DNA from: Tetrahymena thermophila SB210
Lineage: Eukaryota; Ciliophora; Oligohymenophorea; Hymenostomatida; Tetrahymenidae
Direction of reading: 5' to 3'
Length of the DNA stretch: 64,000 nt
NCBI RefSeq assembly: GCF_000189635.1
Contig: NW_002476155.1
Coordinates: 1 to 64,000 of the forward strand
Part shown: positions 12,321 to 25,938 of the stretch, one piece after another
Numbering within the stretch: position 1 is the first letter of the stretch
Layout of the letters: each line of letters starts with the position of its first letter
Notes under the pieces: model-generated
Databases searched by the model: none
Seen by the model: the letters and a program-made list of their open reading frames with translations, nothing else
Told to the model about the DNA's origin: nothing
Program-made: the position numbers and the translations under genes

Positions 12321-13393
12321 AAAGCTTAAACTATGTTTTACCTAAATAAATGCGGTTCTTTTTTTTAAATTATTTCATATAAAATCTTAACATATTTATT
12401 AATTTATCTACTATTTTAACACAATTAAAATATCAAAAATAAATAAATTCTTAAAAATTTGAAATTTAATTAATTTTTATATTTATTTTAAAGAATTTAA
12501 ATTTATATAATTAATATGTTTAATTGTTGTACTAATTAATTGTATTAACAATCAAATTTTGTGACTTAGAAAGAGAAATAAATGCATAAATTTAGATTTA
12601 GAATATAATAATTGAGTGAAATTTGAACTCTAAAATGATTAAATTACAATATTTTAAAAATAAAAGTAAACAATCTATCAATTTAATTTAATTTTTAGAT
12701 GATATTTACTAAAAATCTTTTAGATGATGTATGGCTTTCATAGAGAAAATAATTAAATAGATATTTGAGAGGTAGAAATTCTATGAATTAGTTTGTTATT
12801 AATTAATTTGGTTATTTATATAAAGCTAAACTATAAAAATTAAATAAATCATTAAAAATTGAATAATTTACTTTAGTTGTTATTTTAAATATAGAATTAA
12901 AACCTAAAAAATTTATAAAACTCTTTAGAATTTAATTGTTTAATTGTTTTAATTATAAATAAAATTGATGAATTAAAAAGTGAGCCTAATATAGGCTTAA
13001 AAATAAAATAATTGAAATATGAACTCTAAAATTATTAAACTACAATATTTTAAAAATAAATATAAACACTCTATCTATCTATCTTTTTAATTATTTTTTT
13101 AGATAATATTTATTTATTTAAAGTGCATTTATATGCTTGCTGTTAATAGTTAAAATAATTAATTAATTAATTATGGATTATAAGTTTGAGGGTAAGAATT
13201 TAATTAATTTAGAATAACTCACTCAATTAATTGGTTTTTTGATTGGTTACTCTGGAAATATTAATTAATTATCTTATACTTTTATTATTAATTAGTTCTT
13301 ATATTTTATAAATTTACTTGTTAGCTATTTATTTAACAAAGCTCTTTTTAGATGTAATTAATTGTTCTTCACAAAATATGTTTATTTTCATTT
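12321..13393. other. Convergent intergenic region
   Basis: Lies between the 3' ends of two convergent genes, so it should hold both terminators and poly(A) sites. It is AT-rich with an imperfect duplication (listed separately) and TAAT/ATCT simple runs. No gene is seen. Confidence 0.6.
12609..13122. repeat. Imperfect direct repeat, two copies
   Basis: About 100 bases at 12609-12710 recur at 13009-13122 in the same orientation, offset by about 400 bases. Shared blocks include TTGAACTCTAAAAT or its variant, TACAATATTTTAAAAATAAA, and TTTTTAGAT followed by ATATTTA. Divergence is moderate, so this is an old local duplication rather than an active element. No inverted termini or target-site duplications are evident. 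Confidence 0.6.
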
Positions 13394-16300
13394 TCAAATT
13401 TTTTATTTCTTTTTAGGTGTTTATTCGAACTTAGAAATATTTTATTTAGTATTATTGCTATTATTTTTATTTTTATTATTAACTCCGTTAGTGATGTTAT
13501 TATGATTATGTTAATTTGTTTCTATAGGATTTGTAGCTGACCTTAAGGCCTTCTCCCTCTTTGAAGATAATTATAAAATAGAAGGATCTTAGTTTCTCAT
13601 TAAATTTTTTATTTCTTTACTAAATAATGAACTTAAGCCTCTTTTAGATTTCTTTGATTTAGGATCCTATTCATTTTTTAATATTGTTTATTCAATAAAT
13701 TATTTAATAAATATAAAATATTCTTTTACCTTTTTATTGCTTTTCTTATCTTTTTCTGCTTTTATGTGCTCTTTTTTCTTTGTTGAGACCTACTTAATTT
13801 TCTTTTAATCTTTTTCTTTACTTTTAGATTTTTATTAAGCTTTAGTTTATGCTACTTTTCCATTCTTCGTAGGCTTTTATTTACTAGTTTTTTATTTATT
13901 TCTTTGGTTTTCTTCTATTGTACTTTCATCTGATTAAATAATTGATTCTACTTCTTCATTTTCACTTTCTTCATCATCAGCATCTTCAGTCTAATCTTCG
14001 TCATTTTCTTCTTCTTCTACATCTTTATCTCCTGATTCTTAATCTTAGCTATCTTGTTCCTCTTCTTAGCTTTCCTATTCATTCTCTTCTTAATTCTCCT
14101 CTTCTTCATCTTCACTTTCTTCTTCTTAGCTTTATTGTTACTCTTCTTCATTAGAATCGTCTGTAACTGCATTTTCAGATTCTTCTTACTCTATAACTGA
14201 GGAATCTGTTTGATCTACTTCATCTTCATCTTCGATTATTTATGATTTACTTGACTATTCTTGATCATTTTCATTTTCATCTTCTTCCTCTTCTTCTTGC
14301 CCACTAGATTCCTATTGTGAGCTGTTTTCTACATCACTTGTGACTTCTTCACTGTCCTGTTCAACGTCTGATTAGTTGCTTTATTCAATTTCAGAGGAAT
14401 CACCTTACAAAGAAGAATTTTCTGATTCTTCTTAAATGTCTTCCGTTTCTTAATCTGAGTTTTTAGAGTTTCTATTTTTGCCCTTTGCGGATTTTTTGGG
14501 TGTTTCTTCTTTCTTTTTTTCATTCTTTTTTGTTGCTCCATTTTTAGCTATTTTGATTATGAAATATTTTAAAATAAAAATAATTTTAAATAAAAAATAC
14601 CTTTTTCAGCTTTTTTCTTTTTTTCTTAATTTTAGGCTATTTCTTTATCTTGCTGCTTCTTCAATTTAGTTGAGGCTTTTTCAAGCTATATTTATATTTT
14701 TTGCTCCTTTTTTTTAAATGTTTCTTATTCTTCTAGTATTTAAAAGTGCTTAAGTTTTTCTCTTCTGCAAACTTAAGATATAACTAATCTTACTCGTTCC
14801 ATATCTAATCTAACGTAGGTAAGATCGTCTAACTTAGTTTGTAGAGTTTTTTCTTCTTCCACTTCCTTTTCATAAGTCTGCTTTTAAACTTAAAATACTA
14901 TCATGCTGCTATTCGTTGCCCTATTGTAAATATCGTCTCTTTCCTAATAAAATATTTTATTTTAATTTTTATTCCTAAATTTTAATGCTGATAAATAATA
15001 TAAATACTTTTCTCTTTCTGTCTTCTTCTGAAAGAGGACGCAAGTACTTATTAAGCATAGATTCCTACTCCAAATATTATATATCGCCACCATATAGTAA
15101 ATATATACCTTTAAGCTTGTTTATTTACTCATTTCTAAGACATCTTATGCAGTGGCAATAATTCTATTTTAAAAAGAAAAATTTTATTTTTGATTCAACA
15201 TTAAATTTATTTACTTGGCAAAATGGACAGACCCAATCTGTCTTGCTTTGATCATGCTTGAAATCATAATTTTACTTTAAGCAGTGAATGCAAAATTTTC
15301 TCTTACAAACTAACTCACCATCTTTATTTAAAATAAATGAAAAAATAAAGCTTAGATTTTAAATAAAATTGAAATATTTTACTGCTTTTCTTAATATAAG
15401 AATTGTAATTGTTTCTCTTTCTATTTAAGAATGGTCTTCTTTGATTGCTATCATAATCAACAACTATTTTTTTAATTGAAATTATTTACTATTTGAGTCA
15501 AATTTTATTATAAAAGCTACTTTATGAAATAAATATTTGATCGTTAGTTGATTGGCTAGACTATGGCATTCCCATGACTGAGCTTCTATAATTGCACTTA
15601 ACTAGATACCCTAATTCAAAAATTTATCTACAATGATGGCATATGTCAAAGTTTCTAGTCATATTAATGATTTTATGGTGGGTTTGGTCATGATGCTAGT
15701 TAGAATTTCTTTTAATAGTATCTAAGATATCTTGATCTTTATAAGGATTTGGTTTATTTCTGTTTGTGACATATTGTGTGAGTTGAACATACTATTTAAA
15801 TTTAATTTTTTTAAAACATTTCTACTTTTTTAATTATTTTACATTGTGAGAAGTAGAGGAAAAGAGAGTTTTAATAGGTAAATTGTATTTCCTCAACATT
15901 GAATGTTCTCTGTATTCGTTGAATCTAAGTAAAGTTTTCTCATCTATGTAGATAGGTTGAGAGTTTAGAGCATCTTCAAACATTACTTCATAGTGAAACT
16001 CTTTTTTAGATTCTTTTTTACAGTTTGTTATCTTAGAAATGGAGTCAGCAACTTATTTTTCTTCTAAAGTAAATATCAACTGCTATAAATAGTTTAAGTG
16101 CAAATCGCTAATTTCTTTTTCAGACATCTTAGGACGAGGGTCCTTTCCTAGTTCTTTTTAAAATCCTCCAAATTTAGGTAGAGTATCTACAACTCCTGCA
16201 TCTGTGTGGTCTGAGGAATACTCATTGTTCTTCTTGCTTTTTTTCTTTTGCTTGGTTTGCTGCTGTTTGCCTTGCGAGTGCTTATCGTGAACTACTAAAC

Positions 16301-17279
16301 TGCTATTGTCATTTTGATTTTCAAAAAAGATCTATTTTCCTTCTTTAAGTTCAGCTTGTACTTTTTAATTTAGCCTATTTAAAAAAAAAAAATTAAATAA
16401 AAATTTTTAGAAAATTAGAAAAATTTGATTTCTTTAATGATTAATAAGTCATCAGAAATAATCAAATCTTATCAGGAATGCCTTAATTATATTGATACTG
16501 AATAATTTTTAAGAGTTATGCAATTTCTCCTAAAAATTTCATATTAATTTTACAAAAATAATGATTTTTGATAAGATCTAGTTGAAACTTTCTTGGTTAA
16601 TTTTGAAATTTAATCAAATTTTGATAAGAACAAGATAGATTTAATTTCTCAATTTTTTTTATCGTTCAGAATTTAAAATTTTGTTTTAAAAATTAAGTTG
16701 AAATATTTACTTTTTTAGGTTTAATTTATTGATAGCATTGATTTCCTCTAATTGCCTGACTAGTCTTTCCTATTCAAAATCTAATTTTCTTGAACTATGC
16801 TTTGCATAATAACTTATTTCATCATTTGAAGCAGTAGATATGTTATCGTGATTGTTGCTATTATCATTATCTTCCTAATCTATTTCACTATTGTTGCTAT
16901 CTTCATCAGAATAATTCTAAGCTTTTTTTTAATGTCCATTTTTCTTTTTGCTATGCTTTGAATCTTAATCTGAATTTTATTCTATTTGCTTTAAGAGCTT
17001 TTCTTCTATGGCTTTCAATTTTTATAATTCATTTTGCAAGTCGTTAATGCTTTTCTTTTTTGTACTCTTTTTAGGAGTAATTTAGTCTCTTTCTTTAATA
17101 ATTTAATCTAAGAATTTCAAATTTGCTTTATCCTTAAAGTGACATTCATAAATCAAAGCCTAAATGTTGCAATTAACCTTAACTATTTTGAAAAGAATTT
17201 TTTGCACTTCTGGAGATTACTATTGATCACCCAAAAATTTTTCTTTATCTATAACATTTTAAATAGCAGTGTAAACCAT
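13394..17279 (-). CDS. CDCA7-type zinc finger protein (zf-4CXXC_R1)
   Basis: Nine exons: 17279-16711, 16374-15843, 15791-15521, 15463-15383, 15321-15215, 15163-15008, 14943-14601, 14547-13730 and 13666-13394, total 3,150 bases, 1,049 residues. The zinc region (residues about 418-528) reads ICHHCRQ, then a third Cys (LVKC), then VCKRKFCIHC, then WVCPFCQNYCHCIRC. This is the cysteine order of the CDCA7/MAO-A-repressor-R1 finger, which recruits the HELLS remodeller to chromatin in animals and plants. An insert of about 50 residues separates the third and fourth cysteines. The N-terminal part is charged with a coiled coil; a lysine-rich coiled coil and a long E/D/S/Q acidic tail (about residues 690-960) follow. 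The frame stays open upstream of 17279 without an ATG, so a short 5' exon may be missing. A nuclear chromatin role is inference. Confidence 0.8.
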
Positions 17280-17800
17280 GTGATTTGCATACTTCTGCCT
17301 TTGAAGAGAAGCTATTTGATTAAATAAATGTTTGTAAATACATTTGCAATTTGCATGAATTTTTTTGTGTTGGGAACAAAATCAAATTTAATTAAGCCCT
17401 GATGACTAAATGAAATTTTTTGATTATTTTTCTAAAAATTTGAAAAATAAAATTTTTAGAGTAATTAATTAGATAGAGAGACAGAAGGATTAATATTTTT
17501 TATATTTCTTATTGCCAATATTAATCAAAAAGGAAATATTATATTCATAAATGAATAGAAAAAAAATTTATGTAGAAAGAATCAGTTGGGCAATCAATAT
17601 TCTATTGAAATGAATGCAGAATTGACAAACTGATATCAAAAATGAAGATTTAATCAATATAATAATATTAATTAAAAGAACACTAATTAAAACTTCTTTC
17701 TTTATTAGGCAATAAAAGAGCCTCTCTTGCTTTTTGTTAGTAAGGATATAAGAAAATAGAAAAAAGTGAAAGGCTTGCAGTGGGATGTGATATGAAGAAA
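17280..17800. other. Intergenic between two minus-strand genes
   Basis: About 520 bases. The first 30-40 bases extend the open frame of the zinc-finger gene and may hold its true first exon boundary. The rest is AT-rich. A standard-code frame at 17568-17804 is hydrophobic and reads like chance AT-rich translation. Confidence 0.5.
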
Positions 17801-18264
17801 TCAATAAATGGAATGGAGGAAATCAAAGGAATAGTTTAATGCTAACATACTATCTTATTTTAAGGAGAATAATTGATCAAGATAGGACAATCTTTCCATT
17901 TCATTTGTATCTAATTTCCTAAAGTAGTATCTATTAATGTGACGCCAGAAACACCTCAAGGTATTTTCAGGTTGATTCTAGCCCAAAATGGAGCTTGATG
18001 TGCTGGAATTGATGTTGCGGACTTTTACTTTGGTACTTTATCATAAAAGAAATATCATAAATTATGTGCGATACCCCCAATTACATTTGTAAATTTGTAA
18101 GAAAAGTCTTTAAAAAAAAGTAGAGTTTTGAAGTACTTAAATAAAGTGTCATTGATTTCAAAATTTGCGTGCTTTTTGTCAATTTTGATGAGTTTCTCAA
18201 CTCCATTCTTAATTTCACTTTATTATTGTTTTTTATCATCATCTTTATCACCTTTATCGCCCAT
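17801..18264 (-). CDS. Unknown small protein, 138 aa
   Basis: Two exons, 18264-18075 and 18027-17801, total 417 bases with TGA at 17801-17803. The protein begins MGDKGDKDDDKKQQQSEIK, a charged leader, and continues with a helical aromatic-rich body (TLFKYFKTLLFFKDFSYKF, then TLRCFWRHINRYYFRKLD). The 47-base intron is inferred because the first exon frame meets TGA soon after 18075, while a second frame of good codon quality runs to the stop; GT-AG boundaries give an exact in-frame join. MG at the start would allow N-myristoylation but there is no following cysteine. I recognise no domain and propose no function. Confidence 0.6.
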
Positions 18265-19984
18265 GATTTTTGATTATGAAATATCCCCTAGCTTAAATAA
18301 CGTGAACGAGTATTAAATATGAATATTCCCCCTTCTTACGTTGTCTATGATTATCTTTATATTTGTAATTAAATATATGCAAATAAATATACAAATTTTG
18401 TATACAAACTACTTTTTTTTGATTTACAAGTCCTTATTTATTTATCAATTAATTTATTTATTTATTTTTCTTTTCTTCTTTTCTTTTAATCAATTTTTTG
18501 TTTGATTGTTTCTTTGTTTTTTTACTTGATATTTAAATGCAATTCACATAATTATTACTTAATTAATTAATTAACTAACTAACTAAATGAAATATTACTT
18601 GATATTTATACAGTTTTGAGATTAATAAATTGAATTAGTTTAATTATGGATGAATGAATGTGCCAAGTATATCTATCTCTATTTATCAATTTATCTATTT
18701 ATTTATTGATTTATTAAATGAGTAAAATATAATCAATGTATTCATTTAATCATATATCAATATAGCTAATATACTAATATATAGGCTCAAATTCACTTAA
18801 CTTAATATCAATTTTAAAATTTTTCACTCATGAACCTTTTGTTAAATGCTAAGACATCATCCTAACTTATTATAAGAAGGTAGGTCTCTTCTTAGAGATG
18901 CACAAAATAAATCTAACATACCAATAATCTTTATTTTCTCTAAATATTTTCTTGTATGCATTTTTCAATCTATTTTTCCTCTTTTTCAAAATTTTATTTC
19001 TCCTCATCACAATTAATTTTTTTTTTCCTCTAAATTTTAAGGATTGCAAAATTTATTAGTTTTGATTTATTTCACATTTTTATTTTGAATAATAAATAAA
19101 TAAATTAGTTGATGAGAAGATAGATTTTCATTTCTATATGTTAAAAGATTAATTTTTTAAATATCTTTAATCCTTTATCCAAATCATTTTTAATTTTTAT
19201 TCATTTACAAAAATTAAAATTATATTATATAATTTTTCCAAAAATCAGTCCAAATTCTTTGAGCTTTATCATTCAACCTATCAACTAAAATATAATAAAT
19301 AAGTATATATTTTTAAACACAATAAAATAATAACATTTTTTTAAATTTAATATTTTTGAAATTATTTTGCATTGAAATAAAAAAATCGGACTTCCAAAAT
19401 AATTAAATAATTTTTCAGATTTTTTTATGAGAGTTACACAATACTTAAAATAAAAAAAATTTATAAAATATTTTAATTTATTTTAAAATTGTTAATTAAA
19501 TTATTCATCAATAAACCTTAATTATCTAAACAATATAGAACACTCTAAATAAAATAATTAAAACTTGTTTAGGAAATAGAATGCCTTAAATTTATCTTAT
19601 AATAGTCAATATTTAAACTAAATAACTTAAGAAATGAGGTTATCTGAATGAATTAGATGTTTTCTTTGTTGATCCGAATTAAATAAATCTTATAAAATAA
19701 ATCAACTAGTAAAATGAAGGAGATAGTAATCTATTAAGATAAGAGATATCTTAATGCAGATATTAATTACCTTGGAATTCAATCTTAATTATATAAAATT
19801 TAATTTATTGTATGCATGTAGATTGATAAACAAATGATTGATTGATTGATAAGATAAGGCAAAGAATTGCATAGTAAATGCAAAAAGATATTATTTGACA
19901 TAATAATAAACTTAATAATCAATAAAAATTTCATAAACATTCAGTATCTTAAAAAAATATAATTCCAATTAAGCCTTTGAAATA
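18265..19984. other. Divergent intergenic region
   Basis: About 1.7 kb between the start codons of a minus-strand gene and the first TOP3 gene, so it should hold both promoters. It has many simple runs (TTTA, ATTA, ACTA, TGAA). A slightly more GC-rich stretch near 18830-18930 has no frame that I can support. No tRNA-like sequence was recognised. Confidence 0.5.
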
Positions 19985-22900
19985 ATGAGTTTTCCTCCAG
20001 TATAGGTTTTGATGGTTGCTGAAAAGCCATCTATAGCTAGAACAATAGCATAAGCTCTATCTCAATAAGTTCATACTTAAAGAAGAAATAACCATGAAGT
20101 TCATTTTTTCCCTTCTTACTTCTTTTAAATGGTAGCATTAAATTACGATTTTATCTATTTGAAAATTTGCAACATTATTATTGACACAATAATATCCATT
20201 TTATAGACATATTCATATTAATATTATAAACTATCTATAGCCTTGCCTGATTAAAGTTACTTCTGTAGTTGGTCATATATTTAGCACAGATTTTTCTCCA
20301 GAATACAATGGAAATGATGTAGATCCTATAAAATTGTTTGATGCTCCAACTATCAAAAAATTCTCAAGCCCATCATCGTAATCTAATTATTAACTTAGAC
20401 TTAAAAAAACCATAATAATGTTTTGTTAAAATCAGCACTATCATTTAGCACTTAAAAAATGAAGCTTAAGGATGCAATTTCCTCGTTTTATGGCTCGATA
20501 ACGATAGAGAAGGAGAAAATATTTGTTTTGAAGTAATATAAGTATGCGATAGTTTTTTGAACGTGTTTGATAGGAATTCAAAATACATTTTCAGAGCTAA
20601 ATTCTCTTCAATTACTCAAGTAGATATAATAAAAGCATATGAGTAGCTCATCGCTGAGCCTGATTTAAATTAATCTCTTGCAGTAGATGCCAGATAAATT
20701 CTTGATCTTAAGGTATTTTCCTATAGAAAAACTCTTCTTATTTTTAAATATTTAAAGAAAAATTTATTTAATTGTAAAATTTTAATGTTAGAATTTTATT
20801 GCAATTTATTGCATTGTTTTCTTTAAAATTATTTATTTTCATCTTTTTCAAAAAATATCTTAAACAAATAAAAATAATTTTTTTTTTACAATTTAAAGCT
20901 AGGTCTTTCTTTTAGTAAATTTTAAACAAGATATCTTCAAAATAAGTACAATATTTAGGGCAAGAAAAAGATTTCTTACGGTCCTTGCCAAACACCAACA
21001 TTAGCTTTCTGTGTTGAAAGACATGACGAAATTGAAAATTTTAAGCCATAAACATACTACACAGTTGAGGTTAATCTAAGTGAATATGTAAATCATCTGA
21101 ATGTTGTCATTCATTTAAAAAATTTAATAATTTTAGGCAACAGCAAAATGGTCAAAAGAACAAACTTTTGATCAAGAAGAAGCCAAAAAAGTTCTTAGCG
21201 AAGTCCAATAGAGCAATTAATTAATGGTCAAAAGCATTTCAACTGTATAAGCAATAAAATCAAGACCTGTTGGTTTGAATACTGTAAATATGCTTAGAAT
21301 AGCATCAAAAAAATATGGTAATTTTTATTTTTAAATTTAAATCTAAATTTTAAGCACTTTTATTTTTCGTTTAAAGAAATTGGACCTCACGATGCAATTC
21401 ATATCGCTGAAAGTTTGTACTTACTTGGTTTTATAACTTACCCAAGAACTGAAACCACTAAATACCCAGGCGAATTTGATTTTAAATCAGTTCTCCATGC
21501 TATCTCTAATTCTAAATTTAATAATATGGCTAATTATGCAAAAGGTTTGCTTAGTGAACCACTCAATAAACCTTACAAGGGTGTAGATTCAGGTGATCAC
21601 CCACCTATTACTCCTACTTAAAATGTAAAATCTAAATAAAAAATGAATAATATTAAAATTTTATTTTTTCTATTAAATAGGCTCCACAATCCTTAAATCC
21701 ATAATAAATGAAGATTTATGAATTAGTTTGTAAAAATTTCTTGGGATCACTCTCGTAAGATGCTCAAATCGAAAATACAACTTATATATTGTCTTCAGGA
21801 TAAAATGAATTTGAAATGAAAAAATCTATATTACTTCATTCTGGTTACTTAGATATAGTACCATGGGAGTCAGTGTGCTTAAGTAATCCTAAAATTGAAA
21901 AAATTGAGGAAGGAGTTGCTATCAAGTATGAATAAGCTGAAGTCTTAACGTTACTAACTTAACCTCCCAGCTATTTGTCAGAATCTGATTTAATAGGACT
22001 TATGGAATAAAATGGCATAGGAACAGATGCTTCAATGCCTTAGCATATAAACAATATTATTCTCAGAAATTACGTTTATGTAAATATTAAAGAAAGATAG
22101 CTTATTCCCACTTAACTCGGTATTGCTCTCATTCATGCATATAAGGATATTGATAATTAATTAGTTGCTCCTGAGCTAAGAAGAAATATGGAAGAGTAAA
22201 TTTCTCAAATAGCTAAAGGTTAGATGACAAAAGATGAGCTTGTCGAAACTTAAATAAAAATTTTTAAATAAAAGTATGAAAATTTTGTTTCTCAATCAAA
22301 TAGATTGGACTTCCATTTTGATTTGATTAAATCATTCCTCCAAGGTAAGCAATTTAATCTTTTAAAGAATATTTATTTAAATACTTAAAAATTTTATTTC
22401 AAAAAATTAGACTCATCAAACGAAGAAGAAAATGAGGAAGAAAGTCAAAATCATAGAAATTGGAGTGATAAAAGAGGAAATCAACATTAGCACCAAAATT
22501 ATAAGCATAACCATTACCAATAAAATTAGCATAGAAACCAATATAAATAGAATAATATTTAGAAGTAAAAATATCAAAACTACTAAAATAATAACGATCA
22601 TGATAATAATAATAGCAACTCTTATTAGGGATAACAAAAATATTAAAGAAAAGATGCTGCTTACAATAGATAAAATAACCAATATAAAAATTAAAATAAA
22701 TACAACAATAATTAAAATTACAGCAATAATTAATAGTTATAAGAATAACAATTCCCTAGTATTCTTGATTAATTAAATCCTGCTAAGTTAGTTGAATAAA
22801 ACGTAAGTGATATCTAATAAGTAGATGAGCAAACCAATTAAAATTAAAACAGCTCTTAATAAAAATAGGGTAATTCAAATACTTAACAGCAATAATAATA

Positions 22901-23144
22901 ATAATTAGGAAATACATAAAAAAAGAAAACACAACATAAAAAAGATTAATATGTTTAAAAAGATAAAAGATAGCAAAATAGAGAATAAACTTAAAATCCT
23001 GATTAGTAATCGTACTTGCTTGCCAGTGATTGCATAGAATAGTAGCTAACAGACATGCTAAATCTTAAATAAACAAAAAAGAAATCAAAAAAGACTCTAA
23101 AAAACGAAGAGAATGAATAAAATCATAATAAGGAATCCTTATGA
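19985..23144 (+). CDS. Topoisomerase III, TOP3-beta type, without zinc ribbons
   Basis: Eight exons: 19985-20131, 20241-20377, 20436-20712, 20899-21087, 21137-21317, 21377-21624, 21681-22344, 22411-23144; total 2,577 bases, 858 residues. Type IA topoisomerase motifs are intact: [11 protein letters not shown] at the N-terminus (Toprim Glu), [14 protein letters not shown] (the DxDxE metal site), FGPCQ-type [11 protein letters not shown], and ITYPRTE with catalytic Tyr about 332, then GDHPPITPT and GIGTDASM. The enzyme passes single strands through a transient break and works in recombination, replication-fork repair or R-loop/RNA handling. After residue about 610 the usual zinc-ribbon domain is absent; instead there are about 245 residues of Q/N/H/Y-rich low complexity ending in a lysine-rich stretch. 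A complete paralogue lies about 7.6 kb downstream. Confidence 0.9.
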
Positions 23145-24852
23145 TATGATTTTTTCATTTTGATTTAATCTAATAGAATAAAAATATTTACGTTTTTTAT
23201 ATACACATAGTTTAAGCTTTGAAAAAATTATTGCAACCAAGTTTTAAAAAAATTATTTTAAAATATTTTTATTAAATCCACATAATTTATTTTCTTTCTT
23301 CTTTCTTTTAAAATAGTTTCAATTTTAATTTTATTTAATTAAAAAAGTTTTTGAGAGCAAAAATAGAATCAAAATTTACTATTAATTTTGTTTTTTATAT
23401 TTTTCAAAAAATAATAAATCACATTATTTTAGAGATAAAAAATGTAAAATTAATTAATTAACTATCTATTGTTTAGAAGGAATTAAATTTTCTTAATAGT
23501 TATTAAATAATATTTGAGATAAAGTTGAATCTATTTTATATTTTTAGAATTCATTTTTTTAATTATTTTTAAATAATATTTAAGATTTTATAATACTAAT
23601 TTTATATTTTAAAAAGCCATTATATATCAATTTTATTGATAATTAATGAGATTTAACAATAATAAAATTATAGGCATTAAGATAGTTCAAATTTTTTTAA
23701 GATTTTATATTAGCAGCAATTAGTTTTATTTATTTTTTCTAGTATTTATCTTATTATCTAGCTATAATTTAAAGAATAAATTAGTTTTTTATTTTTAAAT
23801 TATTAACTAAAAATGAACCTATTTAAAAAAGTAAAAAATTATAATATAAAATTATTTATGATAAAATATTCAATAGTTTAATAAAGACTTTAAGTTTTTT
23901 TTTGCCATTTATTTATTAATTAAAAAACTCGTAACTAAACTCTGTATTTATAAAAAAATTATGAGATATTTTAAGATAATAACCCTAATTAAAAAATATT
24001 TACTTGTTAAAAAATCTATATTGTTAATGTTTTTTTAATTAATTTAGTTAATATTTGATTTTGCTATATTAAAAATTTGTTTCATATTTTTTTATTTTTA
24101 TTAATTATCATGCTAAAAACTTCGTTTTATCCTATTAAAAAATATTATTTTTAAACAAATTAATTAGTATTATTTAAATTATTAACTAATTATACTAATT
24201 TAGAAGACTATGAACTTTTTGTGCTAAAGAACTCATTTTTCTTTTATATTTAATCTATAATTAAATTATCTATGAAATATAATATGTGATAATTAATTAG
24301 GTTTATCAAAAATATTTGATTCCATACTTTTTAGGGTAGTGATTTTCAATTATAATTTATTAACTATTTTTGTTATTCTTATATACATTGTAAATTTCTA
24401 TTCACTATAAATAATAATTTATTTATATCATTTCAAAAATTCTTTGTAAGATATTTAAAATTAGATATTTTAAAGTACTTTTTTAAAAGAAAAATATACA
24501 AAAATATTTTTGAAAAAATTCAAGATGGATAAAAAAGAAATTGTTTTCTGTCAATTATTGATTTAAAGTATGAATTAATTTATATTATTTTTATCGTATT
24601 TGGCATTCATCCATTTTACAAATAATTAAAAAAATTATTTCAATCATTTAAATTAAGCAGCTTAAAGATTTATTCTTATTTTATTAAAAAAGATAAAACT
24701 ATCTCTAAATTTTATATTAAATAAAATTTGAATTTTTTATTTAGAAAATAATCAAAAATAATTTGTTAGAAATAATAATTTTTATTTTTAAGCTATAAAA
24801 AATAATTATTTATACTATAATTAATAAATGCATTCTATTTTATATAAATTTT
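23145..24852. other. Convergent intergenic region, extremely AT-rich
   Basis: About 1.7 kb between the 3' ends of the first TOP3 gene and a minus-strand secreted-protein gene. Nothing but A/T-rich sequence and short homopolymers is visible. Confidence 0.6.
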
Positions 24853-25938
24853 TCATTAGACAATGTAAGAGCCTCTAAAGCTTGATGATTTTTGTTTTTG
24901 AGCTTTTTCTACTATTTGAACTGATTCATTCTAAAAATCAAAACCAATGTAATAAGTGTCAAAAACAGTACTACCGAATTAGATATAGTTAAGATGGCCT
25001 AATTGTTATTAAATTAATAACTAGTATTCACCACTGGGTAATTATCTATAAAGCTAGTAGGGTTATAGTGTAACAGTGTAAATTTTTCCATATCTGTTTT
25101 TGAGGTAAATGTATAAAGGCTCTATTTAATCAACAGATGGTAAAAAGATGTCAGCAGGCTTTGAAATGATAATTTATTCAGTTCTGTATTTAATATTCTT
25201 TTAGTCAAATACTTTAAGGATTTGATTTACAGAATCACTAGGTAGTTAAGTGAAGGGAGAGTCTAAATTAAAATGAGCATAAACATATACTCCTAGTGGT
25301 TAGTCAGAGTATAAAGCACCTTAGCAGTAAGCGCTGTAATATAGACTATCAGGAATGGAGTAGACTGCTAATTCAATGAAAGAGGCACCTTATTTAATCA
25401 AAGATGCATCTGGTTCTCCAATATCAATAGTTCCAACAACTGCATCTCCAACGTTCTACAAAGTAGTACTGTTCAAGTTAACGTAAGTTATTTGATTCTA
25501 AATAACTTTATTTTCAAATAATTCAACAATTAAATTGTCTTATTTAAACCTCTAGAAAGAAAAGCAGAGTTATCTTTTTCCGACTTAGTCATAATAGTTT
25601 GAGGTAACGAATTTAAGATTTGTCTTAATATTTCCTAAATCGAATTCAGTAGAGTAATTAGGATTTTTAGAGAAACTATCATCTCCGATATATTTAGCTC
25701 CACAAACGTCAGTCTAGTGTGAGGGATTAGAAATAATGTTATAGCAATCTTCGCTGAATACAGGGAAGATATCCATTTCGCATTTTTAAGGCCCATACTT
25801 TACTTAAAAGTAAATAGCACCATCTTCATACTACTTCAAAGGTAGAGTAACTTTAGAAGCAAAGGCTTAACTGCATCCAAGCAATATTATCATGGATGCA
25901 ATTACAAGATTCAAAGCGTTTTTTTTTTAATTGATCAT
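24853..25938 (-). CDS. Secreted pepsin-fold-like protein, catalytic Asp lost (copy A)
   Basis: A single exon of 362 codons (361 residues), TGA at 24853-24855. Residues 1-27 are a signal peptide (NALNLVIASMIILLGCSQAFA). The layout follows a pepsin-type bilobed aspartic protease: ASKVTLPL then YFQVKYG where the first strand and flap region lie; NLDSPFTQLPSDSVNQIL where the second DTG/DSG loop lies; and FGSTVFDTYYIGFDFQNESV matching the C-terminal ILG-FL-YY-FD block. The catalytic motifs are not kept: the first site reads MDIFPVFS and the second LDSP in place of D-T/S-G. So I expect a non-catalytic secreted or lysosomal protein. Six or more cysteines suggest disulfides. It is paralogous to the next gene (shared FNLDSPF, YYIGFD and IDxGxPD motifs). 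The fold assignment is inference from motif order. Confidence 0.65.

Noticed and set aside
22432-22776. 114-residue standard-code frame, isoleucine/lysine/asparagine-rich
   Set aside because: It is out of frame with the last exon of the first TOP3 gene, whose H/Q/N-rich tail continues the gene and closes the codon count exactly. The frame is a shadow of AAT/AAA-rich coding DNA.
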